Assembly: GCF_038502225.1 (NCBI RefSeq)
Contig: NC_091369.1
Span: 1,139,001 to 1,203,000, forward strand
Reading direction: 5' to 3'
Source of the DNA: Cherax quadricarinatus
Lineage: Eukaryota; Arthropoda; Malacostraca; Decapoda; Parastacidae
DNA: 64,000 bases
The position numbers and the translations under genes are program-made. Every line of letters begins with the position of its first letter. Position 1 is the first letter of the stretch. The notes under the pieces are model-generated. The model saw nothing but the letters and a program-made list of their open reading frames with translations. It did no database searches and was not told the origin of the DNA. Positions 1 to 11,435 of this stretch are shown one piece after another.

Positions 1-60
1 CACATTGAAACCCTGGTTGTGCTACTACTAGGTAAGACATACTAATTACACGTATATACA

Positions 61-225
61 TTTGTGGGGGAAAGCACTAACCCTGTAGCGGTCAAAAAGC
101 TCCTGGGGAATGGAAGGCAATCAGGTTTATCTAAATAAGGAAAGGTCTGGTCCAATCTGTAAGACTGGGAACCTCACACTGGCATCAAGGAACTTTCCTT
201 GAGGGGCAAGACATGCTAAAAAAAA
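61..225 (-). repeat. SINE-S copy
   Basis: Starts with a degenerate 'GGAAAGCACTAACCCTGTAG' and ends with 'TTCCTTGAGGGG', the reverse of the unit seen in good condition at 8969-9144. No pol III promoter is recognised with certainty. It faces another copy at 286-432, so the two form a loose inverted pair. Confidence 0.55.
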
Positions 226-285
226 AAACTCTGCCATCCAGGAGATGGCCACCTAAAGGTAACTGTTGACCCTCTACAACCAAGG

Positions 286-432
286 GACCCCTCAAGAAAG
301 GTTCCTTACTACTGGTGTGGGGTTCTTCATCCAAGGAAGTGGATCTATCCTTCCCATGGATCAAGACTGATTGCCTCCTACTTCCCCAGGCACTGCATGA
401 CCGAGTTTAGCACTCCCCACTAAATGATAATT
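286..432 (+). repeat. SINE-S copy
   Basis: Runs from 'CCCCTCAAGAAAGGTTCC' to 'TTTAGCACTCCCCACTAAAT', the same order as the better copies at 6675 and 8969. The poly(AAT) tail is lost. Confidence 0.55.
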
Positions 433-1190
433 AACACTAAGGGATAAAATGCTTCCCATAGCCTCTTAAACAGAAAAAAAAAATTGCACAAAGGTGGGCT
501 GGGGTATAGTCACATGCAAAGAAAATCCAAACAACACAGACATAAAGTGTGTTCTACACTGAAATGCTGTACAGTACTGTACCTTTAAAATGTATAAAAT
601 AATCGTGTGCATGTTATAAATAGTATTAGTAACGTTGAAAAAAATCAGTGCATGTATAGAAACATTACAGGAACATAAAGATATTTTGATCAAGTGGATA
701 TGACCAGGAAACGAGACAGTTAAAATTTCTCTAATTTTATTTCCCTGTACTACCATGCTGTGAAAACATGCTATGGTGCAAAAAATTATGGGTTATCAAA
801 GTATAGCCCATTTTATCATAAAACTATATACAAGTGACATTATACAGTATACAAATTTACTGTACTGTATAAACAATGGATATTAAGTGAGATGCCAATT
901 ACACAGCATCACTAACCAGTTTGCTTGCATGAGCCTGACTGTTTGTTCACCCACACAGCAGGTGAGGTTACTAACTTCCATTGCAACCTAGATCTAGTTG
1001 TACAGTATTTCTATTTTTAGTTCATTAAATGGTGTTAGATTGCTTGCTTACAATTTAATGATTAATTTTAAAATAAAATAAAGGTAAGAGGGAGTGTGTG
1101 TGGGAATAGGCAGGCTCTGCTTAAAGATTTTCACATTTTCTAATTCGCGAGTTTTTAAAATTTTATTAAAGTACACAAGATTATTATGTC
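433..1190. other. intergenic, no gene seen
   Basis: AT-rich with stops in all frames. The 96-codon minus-strand opening at 466-756 has no recognisable family or splice context and I do not call it. Confidence 0.5.
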
Positions 1191-1197
1191 GGCCGCC

Positions 1198-1233
1198 TCG
1201 GTGGAAGGCGGCTGACTTATTGTTGTTGAAAAA
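1198..1233 (+). repeat. LINE-A 3' tail fragment
   Basis: Resembles the LINE-A terminus ('GCCTCGGTGG...GGCTGACTTATTGTTGTTGA') followed by a short A-run. Only the last ~35 bp remain. Confidence 0.45.
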
Positions 1234-1650
1234 AATTTAAAGGTCTCATAAATGAAGGGGAGGGAGAGGAACAGATGGACTAATTTGGCACAATATTTTG
1301 TGTGTAAGCATGTGTAATGCTTGCTTCCTCTTTGATGAAATTACTCATCAATTGCCATCACAACCATCAGGTTCCAAAATGAATAATGCAATAAATACAC
1401 TACAGTACTGTACTCACCAATACAGGATGACATGAAAGAATGAGAGGAAGGTTATCAATTACTTTTCTCCTTCAAAGTATGTTTAGAATTACTACTGCAT
1501 TGTTCTGGGAATTACTAATATACAGTATTGTGTATTTTAAAATATGGTACTATAAATGAGTTATAATATCTTAAAATTATTGAGCTTGGTTCTTGCAAAT
1601 CCCTGTATAATACATTTTGTAGATTTTAGTGACTACAATATAAACTAATA

Positions 1651-1853
1651 CAGTGGACCCCCGCTTAACGATCACCTCCCAATGCAACCAATTATGTAAG
1701 TGTATTTATGTAAGTGCGTTTGTACGTGTATGTTTGGGGGTCTGAAATGGACTAACCTACTTCACAATATTCCTTATGGGAACAAATTCGGTCAGTACTG
1801 GCACCTGAACATACTTCTGGAATGAAAAAATATCGTTAACCGGGGGTCCACTG
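1651..1853 (+). mobile_element. 203-bp TA-flanked MITE
   Basis: Terminal inverted repeats 'CAGTGGACCCCCGCTTAACG' and 'CGTTAACCGGGGGTCCACTG', bounded by TA on both sides as in Tc1/mariner/pogo insertions. There is no coding capacity. The same family is present reversed at 37874-38077. The TIR core matches the Tigger at 38327-39461, which may have mobilised it (inference). Confidence 0.8.
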
Positions 1854-1885
1854 TACTAGAATCCATTGTAGATGTATAACTATTT

Positions 1886-1995
1886 TTTTTTAACAAGTTG
1901 GCCATCTCCCACTGAGGCAGGGTGGCCCAAAAAGAAAGAAAACACTCAAAAAGAAAATACTTTCATCATCATTCAACACTTTCACCTCACTCACA
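1886..1995 (-). mobile_element. LINE-A 3' end, truncated
   Basis: Reads on the minus strand through the 3' UTR to 'CACCCTGCCTCAGTGGGAGA' and a poly-A (T-run at 1883-1892). Fragment only; it is the left arm of the inverted duplication. Confidence 0.75.
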
Positions 1996-2034
1996 CATAA
2001 TCACTGTTTTAGCAGAGGTGCTCAGAATACAAAA

Positions 2035-2165
2035 ACAGTGATTATGTGTGAGTGAGGTGAAATTGTTGAATGATGATGAAAATATTTTCTTTTTGGGGAT
2101 TTTCTTTCTTTTTGGGTCACCCTGCCTCGGTGGGAGACAGCCGACTTGTTAAAAAAAAAAAAAAT
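2035..2165 (+). mobile_element. LINE-A 3' end, truncated
   Basis: Plus-strand 3' UTR ending 'CTGCCTCGGTGGGAGACAGC' and a poly-A at 2150-2164. Mirror image of 1886-1995. Confidence 0.75.
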
Positions 2166-2233
2166 AGTTATACACATCTACAATGCATTCTAGTATTAGT
2201 TTATATTGTAGTCAGTAAAGTCTACAAAATGCA

Positions 2234-2770
2234 TTTAAAAGTCTATCAGTCGTATACAGCATTCCACAATGCATATATTTATCACCATCATAGAGCTTTG
2301 CTGAGTCATAACACACAATGTTAGCATCCATTTTTTTTTTTTTTGGGTTATGTACAAAGATTTATTAAAAAGGTTCTTTATTTTTCTAGATACAGTGAGG
2401 ATAACACTCTGATTAATGGATTAATAGGAAGGGATGGGGGGTGCATGTTATTGCCAAATGTCCGTAATTCTAAATTACGTAATTTATTTTTCATGATCGT
2501 AACGTGAGCAAAGTTGAGAATTAGCGGACTTGGTCCATTAGACACCAAGAATATTTTAACTTGTAAAACAGCATAGTAATAGTGTATAATGTCAGAAAAA
2601 AAAAAGCTGAAACACACATGTACAGTACAGGACAATATAATTTATTTTACTTAACTTTTGTGGTGGAGATGAGGTGTAAACTACCATGATCAATAGTGGT
2701 GACTTAGAATAATTTCTGTTGTAAGTGAGAGGAGCTATAAAGCTCCACTAGCATTTACACTAAACTCAAG
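2234..2770. other. intergenic, no gene seen
   Basis: AT-rich sequence with a T-run at 2330-2344; no coding signal. Confidence 0.5.
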
Positions 2771-2774
2771 AGTA

Positions 2775-2944
2775 AAGCTTGTAAGTTCGTCCTTGCCTCT
2801 ATGGATACTGACTGTTTCTTAACACCCTATTCTTCACATACTTTGTCACTGAGACATCAGGCTCAACTTTCCTTAGTCAAGTTTCTGCTTAACATTGTGA
2901 TTCACATGTTTCCTCTTGCCACCACCACTTACTTTGGAAGCCAT
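2775..2944 (-). pseudogene. pogo/Tigger-like transposase N-terminus remnant
   Basis: From an ATG at 2944 the minus strand reads MASK..., then GGGKRKHVNHNVKQKLD, then a stop. After frame changes, pieces resembling 'VTKYVKN' and 'RGKDELTSF' follow. That order is typical of the CENP-B-type helix-turn-helix at the start of Tigger/jerky transposases. No catalytic domain is near. The match is by eye and the fragment is decayed. Confidence 0.45.
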
Positions 2945-2965
2945 TGTTAATTTTCACTTTACCTG

Positions 2966-4520
2966 ACATGTTAATAAAATCACACAAAATCCAGGGAAAA
3001 TTTGAGACTGAATGATGAATGTTTGTGTGAGCAAGCACAGACAATAATGTGGAAATAATGAAAGCAGACAGAGGGGAAGAGTGGTCTGTACTGGAGTTTC
3101 TGAAATGTCAAATGGGCATCCGTTAATCTGAGGTATTACTGTGATTTTATAAAATATATATTATGCTATACTGTAATGTAGGTAGTAAATTGTACACAAA
3201 AGAAAACAGTTATTTTTAAACACTGCCACTACTGTAGGAGAGAGAGGGGAAGAAAACTAGCAGTGAAGCAGTATGCAGTATAAATAAAATGACACATTCT
3301 GATAAGGGGATATCTTCAATTAGCTTTTTTATGATTTTGCATTAAAACTTGTAAAATGTGAAATGGATTTTACACTATCACTAACATAAATTATATAAAC
3401 AAGGAGGTATCAGGGTGCAAATACACTTGCATAATTGCAGAAAGTACAGTACCTTACAACTATGTCACTGAAGGTACAAAAGAAATGAAACTGGGATACT
3501 GACCTCGTCCTCTATTCATGACTGATCCCTAAGGTAATGTTTAATTTACATGTCCTTCACTCATATCAATGCAAACTGTGATTTCACATTGTGACAAACT
3601 ATGTGGGTGCAAAAATTAATTTGTAGTAGCAGGCAAGCACATTATTCCTGTGCAGCTGAGAGTACCAAACAATAGTAAAGCTGAAACTTTGGCCCATCAA
3701 TAAGTTTTTAGAACAATAATAAGAATCAATAATGACTGCAGAACTAAATCAAAAGTTCCAGTTAAAATTCTATTTTACTCTCAGTAGTGCAGGATTAAAG
3801 TGCTTGCCAGTTACTATGCAGGTAAAGTTCATGCTAGCCTAAATCCTTATTTACACAATTGTAAAAGGCATTCGGAATGGTAAAAGTGTATTTTTAGTGC
3901 AACAATATATGTTGCATTAAATCCCTGTAAAGTGTTTTTATGACTTTTAAGGAAGAAATTCCTAGCTACATTAGTCTGACTTAATTAGTTTCGCCACAGA
4001 GAGAGAGGCTAAATGTCATCACTCGTGGGGAACCTGAATATTACATCACTTTTTATTTTGACAAATGAATAATACACTTCTAACAAATAATGATCTTGTT
4101 ATTACTACATTTGTTAAATAAACATTGCTTTTTAATTAATATAAAAAATGTGGTGTCTCTAAAATGAATTATGTACTGTGCATTAGGCACAGCACTAATC
4201 CGCTAATCAAGAGCTGTGTCATGAATGGCCAATTTGTTCCTTGTAAAATAACAGCAAGTATTCAAAAACCATAAATGACACAAGGCTTATTGTACTTATG
4301 TATATATTAGGTTGTAAACTGCCTTACCTCATTTAAGCATTCATACAACTCGGGTTACTGTTAGTCTCCGCAAAAAAAATCTTTGCCATGAAACAAAAAA
4401 AAAGTTTGCTGATGATTGAGTTCTGAACATTTTTCTCACCTTTCGTACTATATAAAGAAAATTAATTAGTCATATATCTTTCATCCCACTGAGTCAGGTA
4501 AATATGAGGCAAGTGCAAGT
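2966..4520. other. intergenic, no gene seen
   Basis: About 1.5 kb of AT-rich sequence without an open frame, hairpin or recognisable repeat. Confidence 0.5.
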
Positions 4521-4524
4521 TCTC

Positions 4525-4745
4525 AGTAACTTACAGTCCATGTTAGAGGGAAGCATTGTCATGCTTACCATTCATCCCTTTGGCAATACACGATTGTCTA
4601 CTCTTGTTAAGGCAGCATGAAATCCCTGTTTTGGAGTGGCCAAGCAACAACCCAGATCTGTCTGATTAAAAATGGTTGGCAGGTATTGAAACACAAAGTA
4701 GAAGAGCACTAAATTTCCAGCATCCCAATGTTGGTTGAGGTTCTG
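4525..4745 (+). pseudogene. Tc1/mariner transposase C-terminal remnant
   Basis: Scattered across frames, the plus strand reads a VLEWPSNNPDL-like segment followed by a WQVLKHKVE-like segment. These correspond to the conserved 'LDWPSQSPDLNPIENLW' region near the last acidic residue of Tc1-type DDE transposases. Stops and frame changes make it a dead fragment; no terminal repeats were found. Confidence 0.5.
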
Positions 4746-6255
4746 AAAAATGTATGTATTAATATTTATTGGAATTATTTCTAGAAACTAAGTGATTCGG
4801 CACAAGAAAGTATTAAAAAAAGTAGCAAAAGATGAGTCAAGAATTTTTTTATGCAACAAGAATTTTTTTTATCAATAATTTTTATTCAGCAAGAATTTTT
4901 TATGCAGAGACTACAGTACTATGGTTATTTTTACAAGTAGTAAAGATAAATTATAAAAATAATACCTTGTTATAATCATAAATGGATTAGCAAGCTGCAT
5001 TAGGCTTAACATATATACGAGTTGGAATGTAAATTCAGTGTATCTCAATCCATAGCAGTGGGTAAACTTATTTATTAAGAATATGAATATTTTTGATGAG
5101 ACATAATGTGCTAAATAAAGTTGCTGAATTCATTTCAGGTTACAGATATACAATAATGAATAAAATATTTTGAAAATTATACAATGGCATGTAACAGTGT
5201 TTGATCAGTCTTTTTTATGCATTAACATGCATATTTTCAAGTTTTTCTTTTAAACTGCATATAATTCTGTGCTAATTTGTTAGGCCAGAATGGTTATTCC
5301 AAGACTAAATAGGGAGAGGAAAATAAAAACTCTTGAATTTCTACTTGTCACCTTACACCAATGACTACCTAGATGTCAGAACGTATATGAGATGTCTTGC
5401 TGTGGTTGATAGTAAGAGTTTATACTTAATTTTATAGTATTTTTTTAAACATCTAAGTCATACCTTCTGTGCAGTTCACAATTCAGCAACAAAGCATTCA
5501 GTTAGGTTAGGCAGGGTCAGTCAGGAAGCAGGACAAGTTTTTCCTGACAGGGGTCTTAGTCATATGATGACCTGCCACTAGAGCTTTTGGTCATCTGACC
5601 AAGGCCTACTGCTGGCTTACTGGTCCACCCCTTAACAAAGTGTTGATTTTGCCTCAATTCAGATACAGTATATAATTCCTGATTTTAAGCTGTATTGCTT
5701 TTTATATTAATAGACAAATACTTGGGATAATAGAATTTGCAGCTATAGCATTAAAAATTTGTGTATAAAGTTGTATATTCTGCCAAGTCTACCTATTTTA
5801 GTGCCATAATTAATGTACAAGGAATGCTATGTTAATTTTCTTGTACACAATCTATTACATATATTAAAAATTTATCTATACATGCAAGCACATCTTAAAA
5901 GGTTAGTATTTTAAAAATTACATGTACTACACAGCTAATTTTTGTTTCCTACAGTACAGCCAGCATTTATACACTGTTTTTGTTTCCATATGTGGTAGTC
6001 ATGGAAGAGTAGTTAAAAGTTACTCTATACAAGTCTTTGAAGAGTTGTCTAATGTAACTTGTAATAATTTTTTTTTACTTGTCCCTTATTAATGTGCAGC
6101 ATTAGACTTGAGAATTGCTGCAAAAGAAACCTAAGAAATATTTATTGTGCAATATTTTTACTGATATTTTGCAAGTCATGTTATGCAATATTTTATTTAC
6201 TGGAGAAAGAAATAAAAATAATTGTTATTTACAATGATTTTCCTTATAAAATAGT
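4746..6255. other. intergenic, no gene seen
   Basis: AT-rich. Around 5510-5630 ('GATGACCTGCCACTAGAGCT') the composition becomes GC-richer and repeat-like, but I cannot place it in a family from this window. Confidence 0.4.
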
Positions 6256-6267
6256 TTAATTTTATTG

Positions 6268-6405
6268 TTTTTGTGGAAAGGGAAGCGCTAACCCTGTAGA
6301 AATTACATAGTCTCTGGAGAAGAAGAGGCAGGTTTAATCCATGTAAGAGAAGGTCAGGTCTAATTTCTTAGGTCAAGAAACCTTCCATGAGGGAATTCTA
6401 CTAAA
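6268..6405 (-). repeat. SINE-S copy
   Basis: Contains 'GGGAAGCGCTAACCCTGTAG' and a degraded reverse complement of the rest of the unit. Confidence 0.5.
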
Positions 6406-6472
6406 AGTAAAGGTTGAGCTGTAATAAGCCATTTACATATTAATTGTGATTTATAAAACTTGGGAGTTTTAA

Positions 6473-7260
6473 CCCTTTAACTGTCTGTCAAGTAGAACTG
6501 CATTACTGATGCCAGAGTCCGTCACGTAGATGTACGTCATGAGTTCAGCTCACTTAGATGAGCTGTGAGCAGTAAATTTTGGCCTAGATGTGAAAGAATG
6601 GGTGTGTGGTGAATGTGCACAGTATAAAAACAATTTTGTCTTGTGCAGTGCATGATGAAAAATGCAAAACTCTGACCTTATATGCCCCTCAAGGGAGGTT
6701 CCTTGATGCTGGTGAGGGGCTCTTGATCTAGGGTATTAGATCTGTGCTCCGGTTCCCTGAATTGTCTGAATACCTTCCATCCCCCACCCCACATGCGCTG
6801 TATAATCCTACGGGTTTAGTGCTCTCCCATGATTATAATATAATCTGACCTTTTGTTTGGTTTAAAATAATGAATTTGAAGGGCTTTCTAGGATGGTTTT
6901 TTGGTATCATTTGATAGTAAAAAAACATTCTACTGAAACAAGCTATTATTTTTAGTTCCTGGACTGGAAGTAGTTTGAATTCGGCCTCAAAGCACCAGAA
7001 TATTAAATTTTTGCCTATATTCCTGAGGATGGTTATGTCCTCTCCTACACCCCCTGGTCTACTTTATAGATTTTTATTAGGTCTGATTCAATTGCTGAGA
7101 TGCCATAAACCATGATAAATCATTCCTGGTTATATTTTATCTCAGAAATAGGGTAAATCCTAGATTTTTGTGTAATGGAGGAGAGACCTGGAGATGTGAT
7201 TATTACAGAGGAAATGTTTTAGTGTCTGGAATGTCCACATGGTTTATTTTGGACTTTGTT
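6473..7260 (+). mobile_element. degenerate TTAA-type element
   Basis: Begins at 'TTAA|CCCTTTAACTGTCTG' (TTAA at 6469-6472) and is collinear in reverse with 26880-27440 over several hundred bases, for example 'GAGCTGTGAGCAGTAAA' and 'TTCCTGAGGATGG'. The family shares its CCCTTT-start/TTAA design with 18347-19423, suggesting piggyBac-type mobility. It carries no intact ORF. A SINE-S is inserted inside it. Confidence 0.5.
6675..6846 (+). mobile_element. SINE-S insertion with target duplication
   Basis: Runs from 'GCCCCTCAAGGGAGGTTCC' to 'TTTAGTGCTCTCCCATGATT' and an ATAAT tail. It is flanked by 'TCTGACCTT' on both sides (before 6675 and after the tail), a 9-bp target-site duplication that supports LINE-type retrotransposition. 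Confidence 0.7.
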
Positions 7261-7369
7261 TTATATTAGATTTTTATAATTTTGTTTAAAATTGGCCAAA
7301 TTACCAAATTCTATACACTTTACATAGCACTTTTGATAGATTAATTGATTGACTGGAAGGCATACTAGT

Positions 7370-7555
7370 GAAATAGCTAAGGTTTTGATCAAATTGAGCA
7401 ATGTAATTTTCTTGGACTGACCCTGATTGTCTTCCATTTTCCCAGTTGAGTACATCCACTGATTAAAATATAATAACCATTTCTTAAGTTGAACCTGATT
7501 GTCTCCCACTGCCCAGGCACTATACAACTCTACGCACTTAGCACTTCAAGGGTAA
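7370..7555 (+). repeat. SINE-S fragments
   Basis: Two degraded pieces with 'CCTGATTGTCTCCCACTGCC' and 'GCACTTAGCACTTCA', matching the 3' half of SINE-S. Confidence 0.4.
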
Positions 7556-7654
7556 TAATCATGCCTATAATTTTACCTGTTACTGTACTCTTCTAAACTG
7601 TACTTCTAATTTTTTTTTCAATGAAATTAAGCCTTTATTAATGTTGGTAGAATT

Positions 7655-7803
7655 ACTGACACAAGTGCAATTAATGTGACATTCTACTGCTGCAACGTTT
7701 CGATCTCCAGGAGCTTTATCAAGCCGTTACGAAACAGCTTGATAAAGCTCCTGGAGAGTGAAATGTTCTCACAATAGAATGCAACATTAGTTGCACTTGA
7801 AGT
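7655..7803. repeat. foldback repeat with GAAACG core
   Basis: Arms ~7662-7724 and 7737-7800 are imperfect reverse complements around 'CGTTACGAAACA'. Each arm reads 'GCTTGATAAAGCTCCTGGAG' then GAAACG or GAAATG, the same design as 11436-11862. Confidence 0.65.
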
Positions 7804-7861
7804 TGTCTACCCCTTGAGCTGTAGTCCACTGGTAGGCAATAGGCTTTTTTTGATGGATATG

Positions 7862-8065
7862 ACTATTATATTCTTGTGGAAGTACTAAACCCAAAGGGGT
7901 CATACAACACCTGGAGAATGGGAGGCAATCAGATCTGATCCAAGGGGAAGAGCCTCACCAGCATCAAGAGGAATGGGAGGTAATCAGGTTTGATCCAAGG
8001 GAAGGGTAGTTCCCATTCCTTGGATCAAAGAGCCATTCATCAGCTTTAAAGAGACCCTCCCCTGA
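7862..8065 (-). repeat. SINE-S copy, partly duplicated
   Basis: Contains 'AGTACTAAACCCAAAGGGGT' and two repeats of 'GGGAGGTAATCAGGTTTGAT'-like sequence. Decayed. Confidence 0.45.
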
Positions 8066-8635
8066 AGTATTGTATTTTAATAGAAACAAATACATCTGAC
8101 AATGATTAATAAATACAAAATAAATGTTACATTGTATTTTTAATTACACAGATTCAGTATATAAAGGCAGTCATTATATTTATAACAAATATATTTTTTA
8201 CACTCATACCTAGCCCTATATAAAATTGTTTTCTTGCACTTTTTTTTAATCTAATATAATCTCATATCTGCAAGTACATTGTTTATACTGACAAGATTCT
8301 GTTGACGATATTCTCCCAGCACGAAGTTTATATTTAATGACAAAATTATGTAACTTTTACTATTTCCTCACCAAAATGCCTAAACAGAATACATACATAA
8401 TTCAATAAAGTGATCAGTGTACCTATACAACAACTGGAAAATACATTACTGAAAGCATCAAAGGTGCTACAATACCCCTAAACAAAGACACCGGTTCACT
8501 AAGACAAATAATTAAGAATGATATGCCATGCACAAATTATGCATAGCGTAACAGCACAAAATTACCTGCCATAAGGACTTTGAGGCATTGCTTTTTTTTG
8601 GAGGGGAAAAATGTTATTGAAAATTTTTGTCAGTC
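8066..8635. other. intergenic, no gene seen
   Basis: AT-rich, no coding signal or structure. Confidence 0.5.
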
Positions 8636-8639
8636 TATT

Positions 8640-8745
8640 TTCAAGGTACTGGAGCTGTCCTCCCCCTCCCTGGATCAAACCTGATTACCACCCAGGCACT
8701 ATATGACCCACATGGGTTTCAGTGCTTCCCCATGAATATAAAAAT
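8640..8745 (+). repeat. SINE-S fragment
   Basis: 3' half only, including 'CCTGATTACCACCCAGGCAC' and 'GGGTTTCAGTGCTTCCCCAT'. Confidence 0.45.
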
Positions 8746-8824
8746 TTGTAGCACATTAACCTTATAAATCACTAAATTATTATAAATTTTCAATAAATTT
8801 AAAAGTGATAGCACACACAAAATA

Positions 8825-9318
8825 CAGTAGAAACCCCGTATCCACTGATTTAGTATCTGTGGTGTCAGTTACCCATGGTTTACTGTGGCCAAAAAATGCC
8901 TTTTAATTTTGCATAATAATGGCCCTAAAATGCAAAAGTAGAAAAGCTGGCAGTTCTTCAAAGCCTAACCCCTCAAGGAAGGTTCCTTGATGTTGGTGAG
9001 GGGCTCTTGATTTAGGGAATTGGATCTGTGCTCCAGTTCCCCGAATTAAGCCTGAATGCCTTCCACCGCCCCCCCCCCCAGGCGCTGTATAATCCTCCGG
9101 GTTTAGCGCTTCCCCCTTGATTATAATAATAATAATAATAATAATTCAAAGCCTAAGAGAAGCTGTGAAAAAGTGATTATTCTCCACTTATTATGCATAA
9201 TTTATCAAACTTCATAATATGTAACTGGACTTATATACAGAGTCTGCTACTATCCATGGTTTCAGTATCCACAACAGGTCCCTGAAGTGTATCCCCTGCA
9301 GATACGGGGGTCCTACTG
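8825..9318 (+). mobile_element. TA-flanked MITE carrying a SINE
   Basis: TIRs 'CAGTAGAAACCCCGTATC' and 'GATACGGGGGTCCTACTG' bounded by TA. Non-coding. A SINE-S at ~8969-9144 splits it. A relative at ~12079-12781 lacks that SINE but carries a different insertion, so each copy shows the other's empty site. Confidence 0.75.
8969..9144 (+). mobile_element. SINE-S, best copy
   Basis: Starts 'CCCCTCAAGGAAGGTTCC', ends '...GATT(ATAAT)n', and is bracketed by the 12-bp duplication 'TTCAAAGCCTAA' (8957-8968 and 9145-9156). About 165 bp plus an AAT tail. Best reference for the family here. Confidence 0.8.
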
Positions 9319-9322
9319 TATT

Positions 9323-10020
9323 ACAAACTTGAATGTGTGTAATGATGGAAATAAATCCTCTTTGGCACTGTTTGGATATCCTAGGCTTAAGTCATTATAT
9401 CATAATCACAACTAAGTGCTAAATCTTAAGTCATTATAACATGCCATTTTGTACAGTATACAGTGGTACACCATTCTGAACATTTGAGAAAGCAGCTTTT
9501 TCACATTAAAAGTACTTTTGTATAAACCTAGAAAAATTCTATGAGATTCACCATAATTCAAAACAAATGTTAAAATACAAATGGGTACTCACCAATGCTA
9601 AGTAATTGTCCTCTTTCAAATACCTGGTACAATACACCCATATATGAAGCATTGCAGGACATAATGTGGAAACACCCATATGTGAATTGCTGCAAAACAT
9701 GTGAACACACCCATATGTGAAGTACTGCAAAACATAATATGAAGAAATAACTAAATCATATTACTATCCATAAAAAAGTTCTAAACTTGTGAGTCATTCA
9801 TTACTGCACAGTAAATGGGTGGTGAATTTACTGCAGGAAACACCAGTATTTGGCATAACAATCCTCTTACCCCACTCTTTGTGTCCTAACAAGCAACCAG
9901 CATATCAATATTAATCATCTGCATTATAAAATGCAACACCTTAATTGTAATACTGAAATATGCTCCCGAGAAGAAATATTGATTTTATTATGGTACTTAG
10001 AAACCCATAATTACTTTACT
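9323..10020. other. spacer with short tandem repeat
   Basis: AT-rich. 9636-9736 holds three imperfect copies of a ~40-bp unit containing 'ACACCCATATGTGAA'. No gene seen. Confidence 0.5.
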
Positions 10021-10029
10021 TGCAACAAC

Positions 10030-10775
10030 GTACTGTATTTTCCTGCATATAAGGTGCATGAGTTTTGGCTGCTTACTAACAGTGTTTCCAAGCAGTTGTA
10101 ATGTAACGTTAGTAAATAATTGCTAAAGCATGATCCAAAGCCTATCCTTGATCCTGACCTTGAGCATGTAAGATGCAGGGTGATTTTCAAAGACTTTTTT
10201 TTTTTGGGGAAAAAAAAAAAAAAACGTGCGCCATATGTGTCAGAAAATATGACAGTTTATGCCTTTAGTTTGTTATACCCCTTTAGAGTAACTGCAAAAA
10301 TTTTAGTCTGAATAGAAATCTTACCATCAGTAAAGCTGAATTAATAAATGGGATAACACTGATGTTCATGAGTGCTCAACACCACACTTCTTGGAACTCG
10401 CGTTATAACTAGCCAAAAAAATGGTACCAAATCAGCCAGAAATTTATCAGTGCCTTTCATCTCAAACCAGCTGGTGAACAGGCTAATGACTGAACTTTTT
10501 TCTTTTTAAATCAAGTCTTCTGGAAGAGAGAGATACAATTTAAAAAGCACTAGAAAAAGTAAAAAAGAAAACTGACTGAATATTGGCATATGCAGAAAGT
10601 GTTCCATTGTATCTATACTGACCATGCTCTATATATGACATAAATTAATATGAAATAATCAATTATAAGTACCCCACTGTAATAATGCCCCCCACGTAGA
10701 AGCCTTCTTAAAAGAAAAAAAGTTGATCTTTCCAGTATTTCACCTATTTCACATGCACCTTCCTAGCAAGTATTA

Positions 10776-10776
<1 letters not shown>
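10030..10776. other. spacer, no gene seen
   Basis: 10030-10320 is repeat-like ('TCCTGCATATAAGGTGCATG'), reminiscent of a MITE, but no partner end is clear. The 63-codon opening there is not supported. Confidence 0.4.
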
Positions 10777-10806
<30 letters not shown>

Positions 10807-10850
10807 AAAAGGCTGCATCCCACCAAGGCAGGTGACCTTAAATGTAAAAT
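10777..10850 (-). repeat. poly-C/poly-A run and degraded LINE-A tail
   Basis: A C-homopolymer of about 20 bases is followed by an A-run and 'CCCACCAAGGCAGGTGACC', a decayed LINE-A 3' end in reverse. The homopolymer length may be unreliable in sequencing. Confidence 0.5.
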
Positions 10851-11430
10851 GAAAGTTTTTCTTTTTAAATTTATTAATAGAAACAACATATACTAATGAA
10901 TTAATCTTTAATAACTAGACTAGAATGTAAGGCTCATTTAAGCAATTCATCTCTTATTACATACCTTTTTATATACAGAATATATACTTAAACTAATGTT
11001 AGCTAAATTTTTGCCCGAAATAAATATCAATTTTATATATTAGATCACATCATCCCTAAAGCAATATCTGTAATTTTATAAATAAATATTTTAATTTAAT
11101 TTACTGAATGGTGGTAACAAGGATGCTAATATTTTCTTTACTAACCTAGTAATTTTCAGGTTATTAAAAATTATAACAGCACATCCAAAAATGATTTCCT
11201 TCCAATTCACAATAAAGTCTAAAGAAATTATTAAATAAACTTTTGTATATGGTCAATAAATAAATTCTACACAAGAATTTGGAGGGACTCTGGTTTCATA
11301 AATGAATATGTACATGCATGCATACATGCATGCATGTGCGTACTCACCTAATTGTGGTTGCAGGGGTTGAGTCATAGCTCCTGGCCCCATGTGTATTATG
11401 TATGTATACACATGTAGATGAATGGTTCAG
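10851..11430. other. AT-rich spacer, no gene seen
   Basis: Includes a small GCATGCATA microsatellite near 11313-11340. Nothing else recognised. Confidence 0.5.
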
Positions 11431-11435
11431 AGAAC

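Larger units (their letters stand above)
1613..2233. repeat. long inverted duplication
   Basis: The left arm (1613-~1995) and right arm (~2035-2233) are reverse complements. They include both the LINE-A 3' end and unique-looking flank outside its poly-A ('ACTACAATATAAACTAATA' and 'TTGTAGATGTATAACTATTT' in the left arm). The left arm also holds a 203-bp MITE that the right arm lacks. Because flank is duplicated along with the LINE tail, this is a segmental inversion-duplication and not two independent insertions. Confidence 0.8.
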
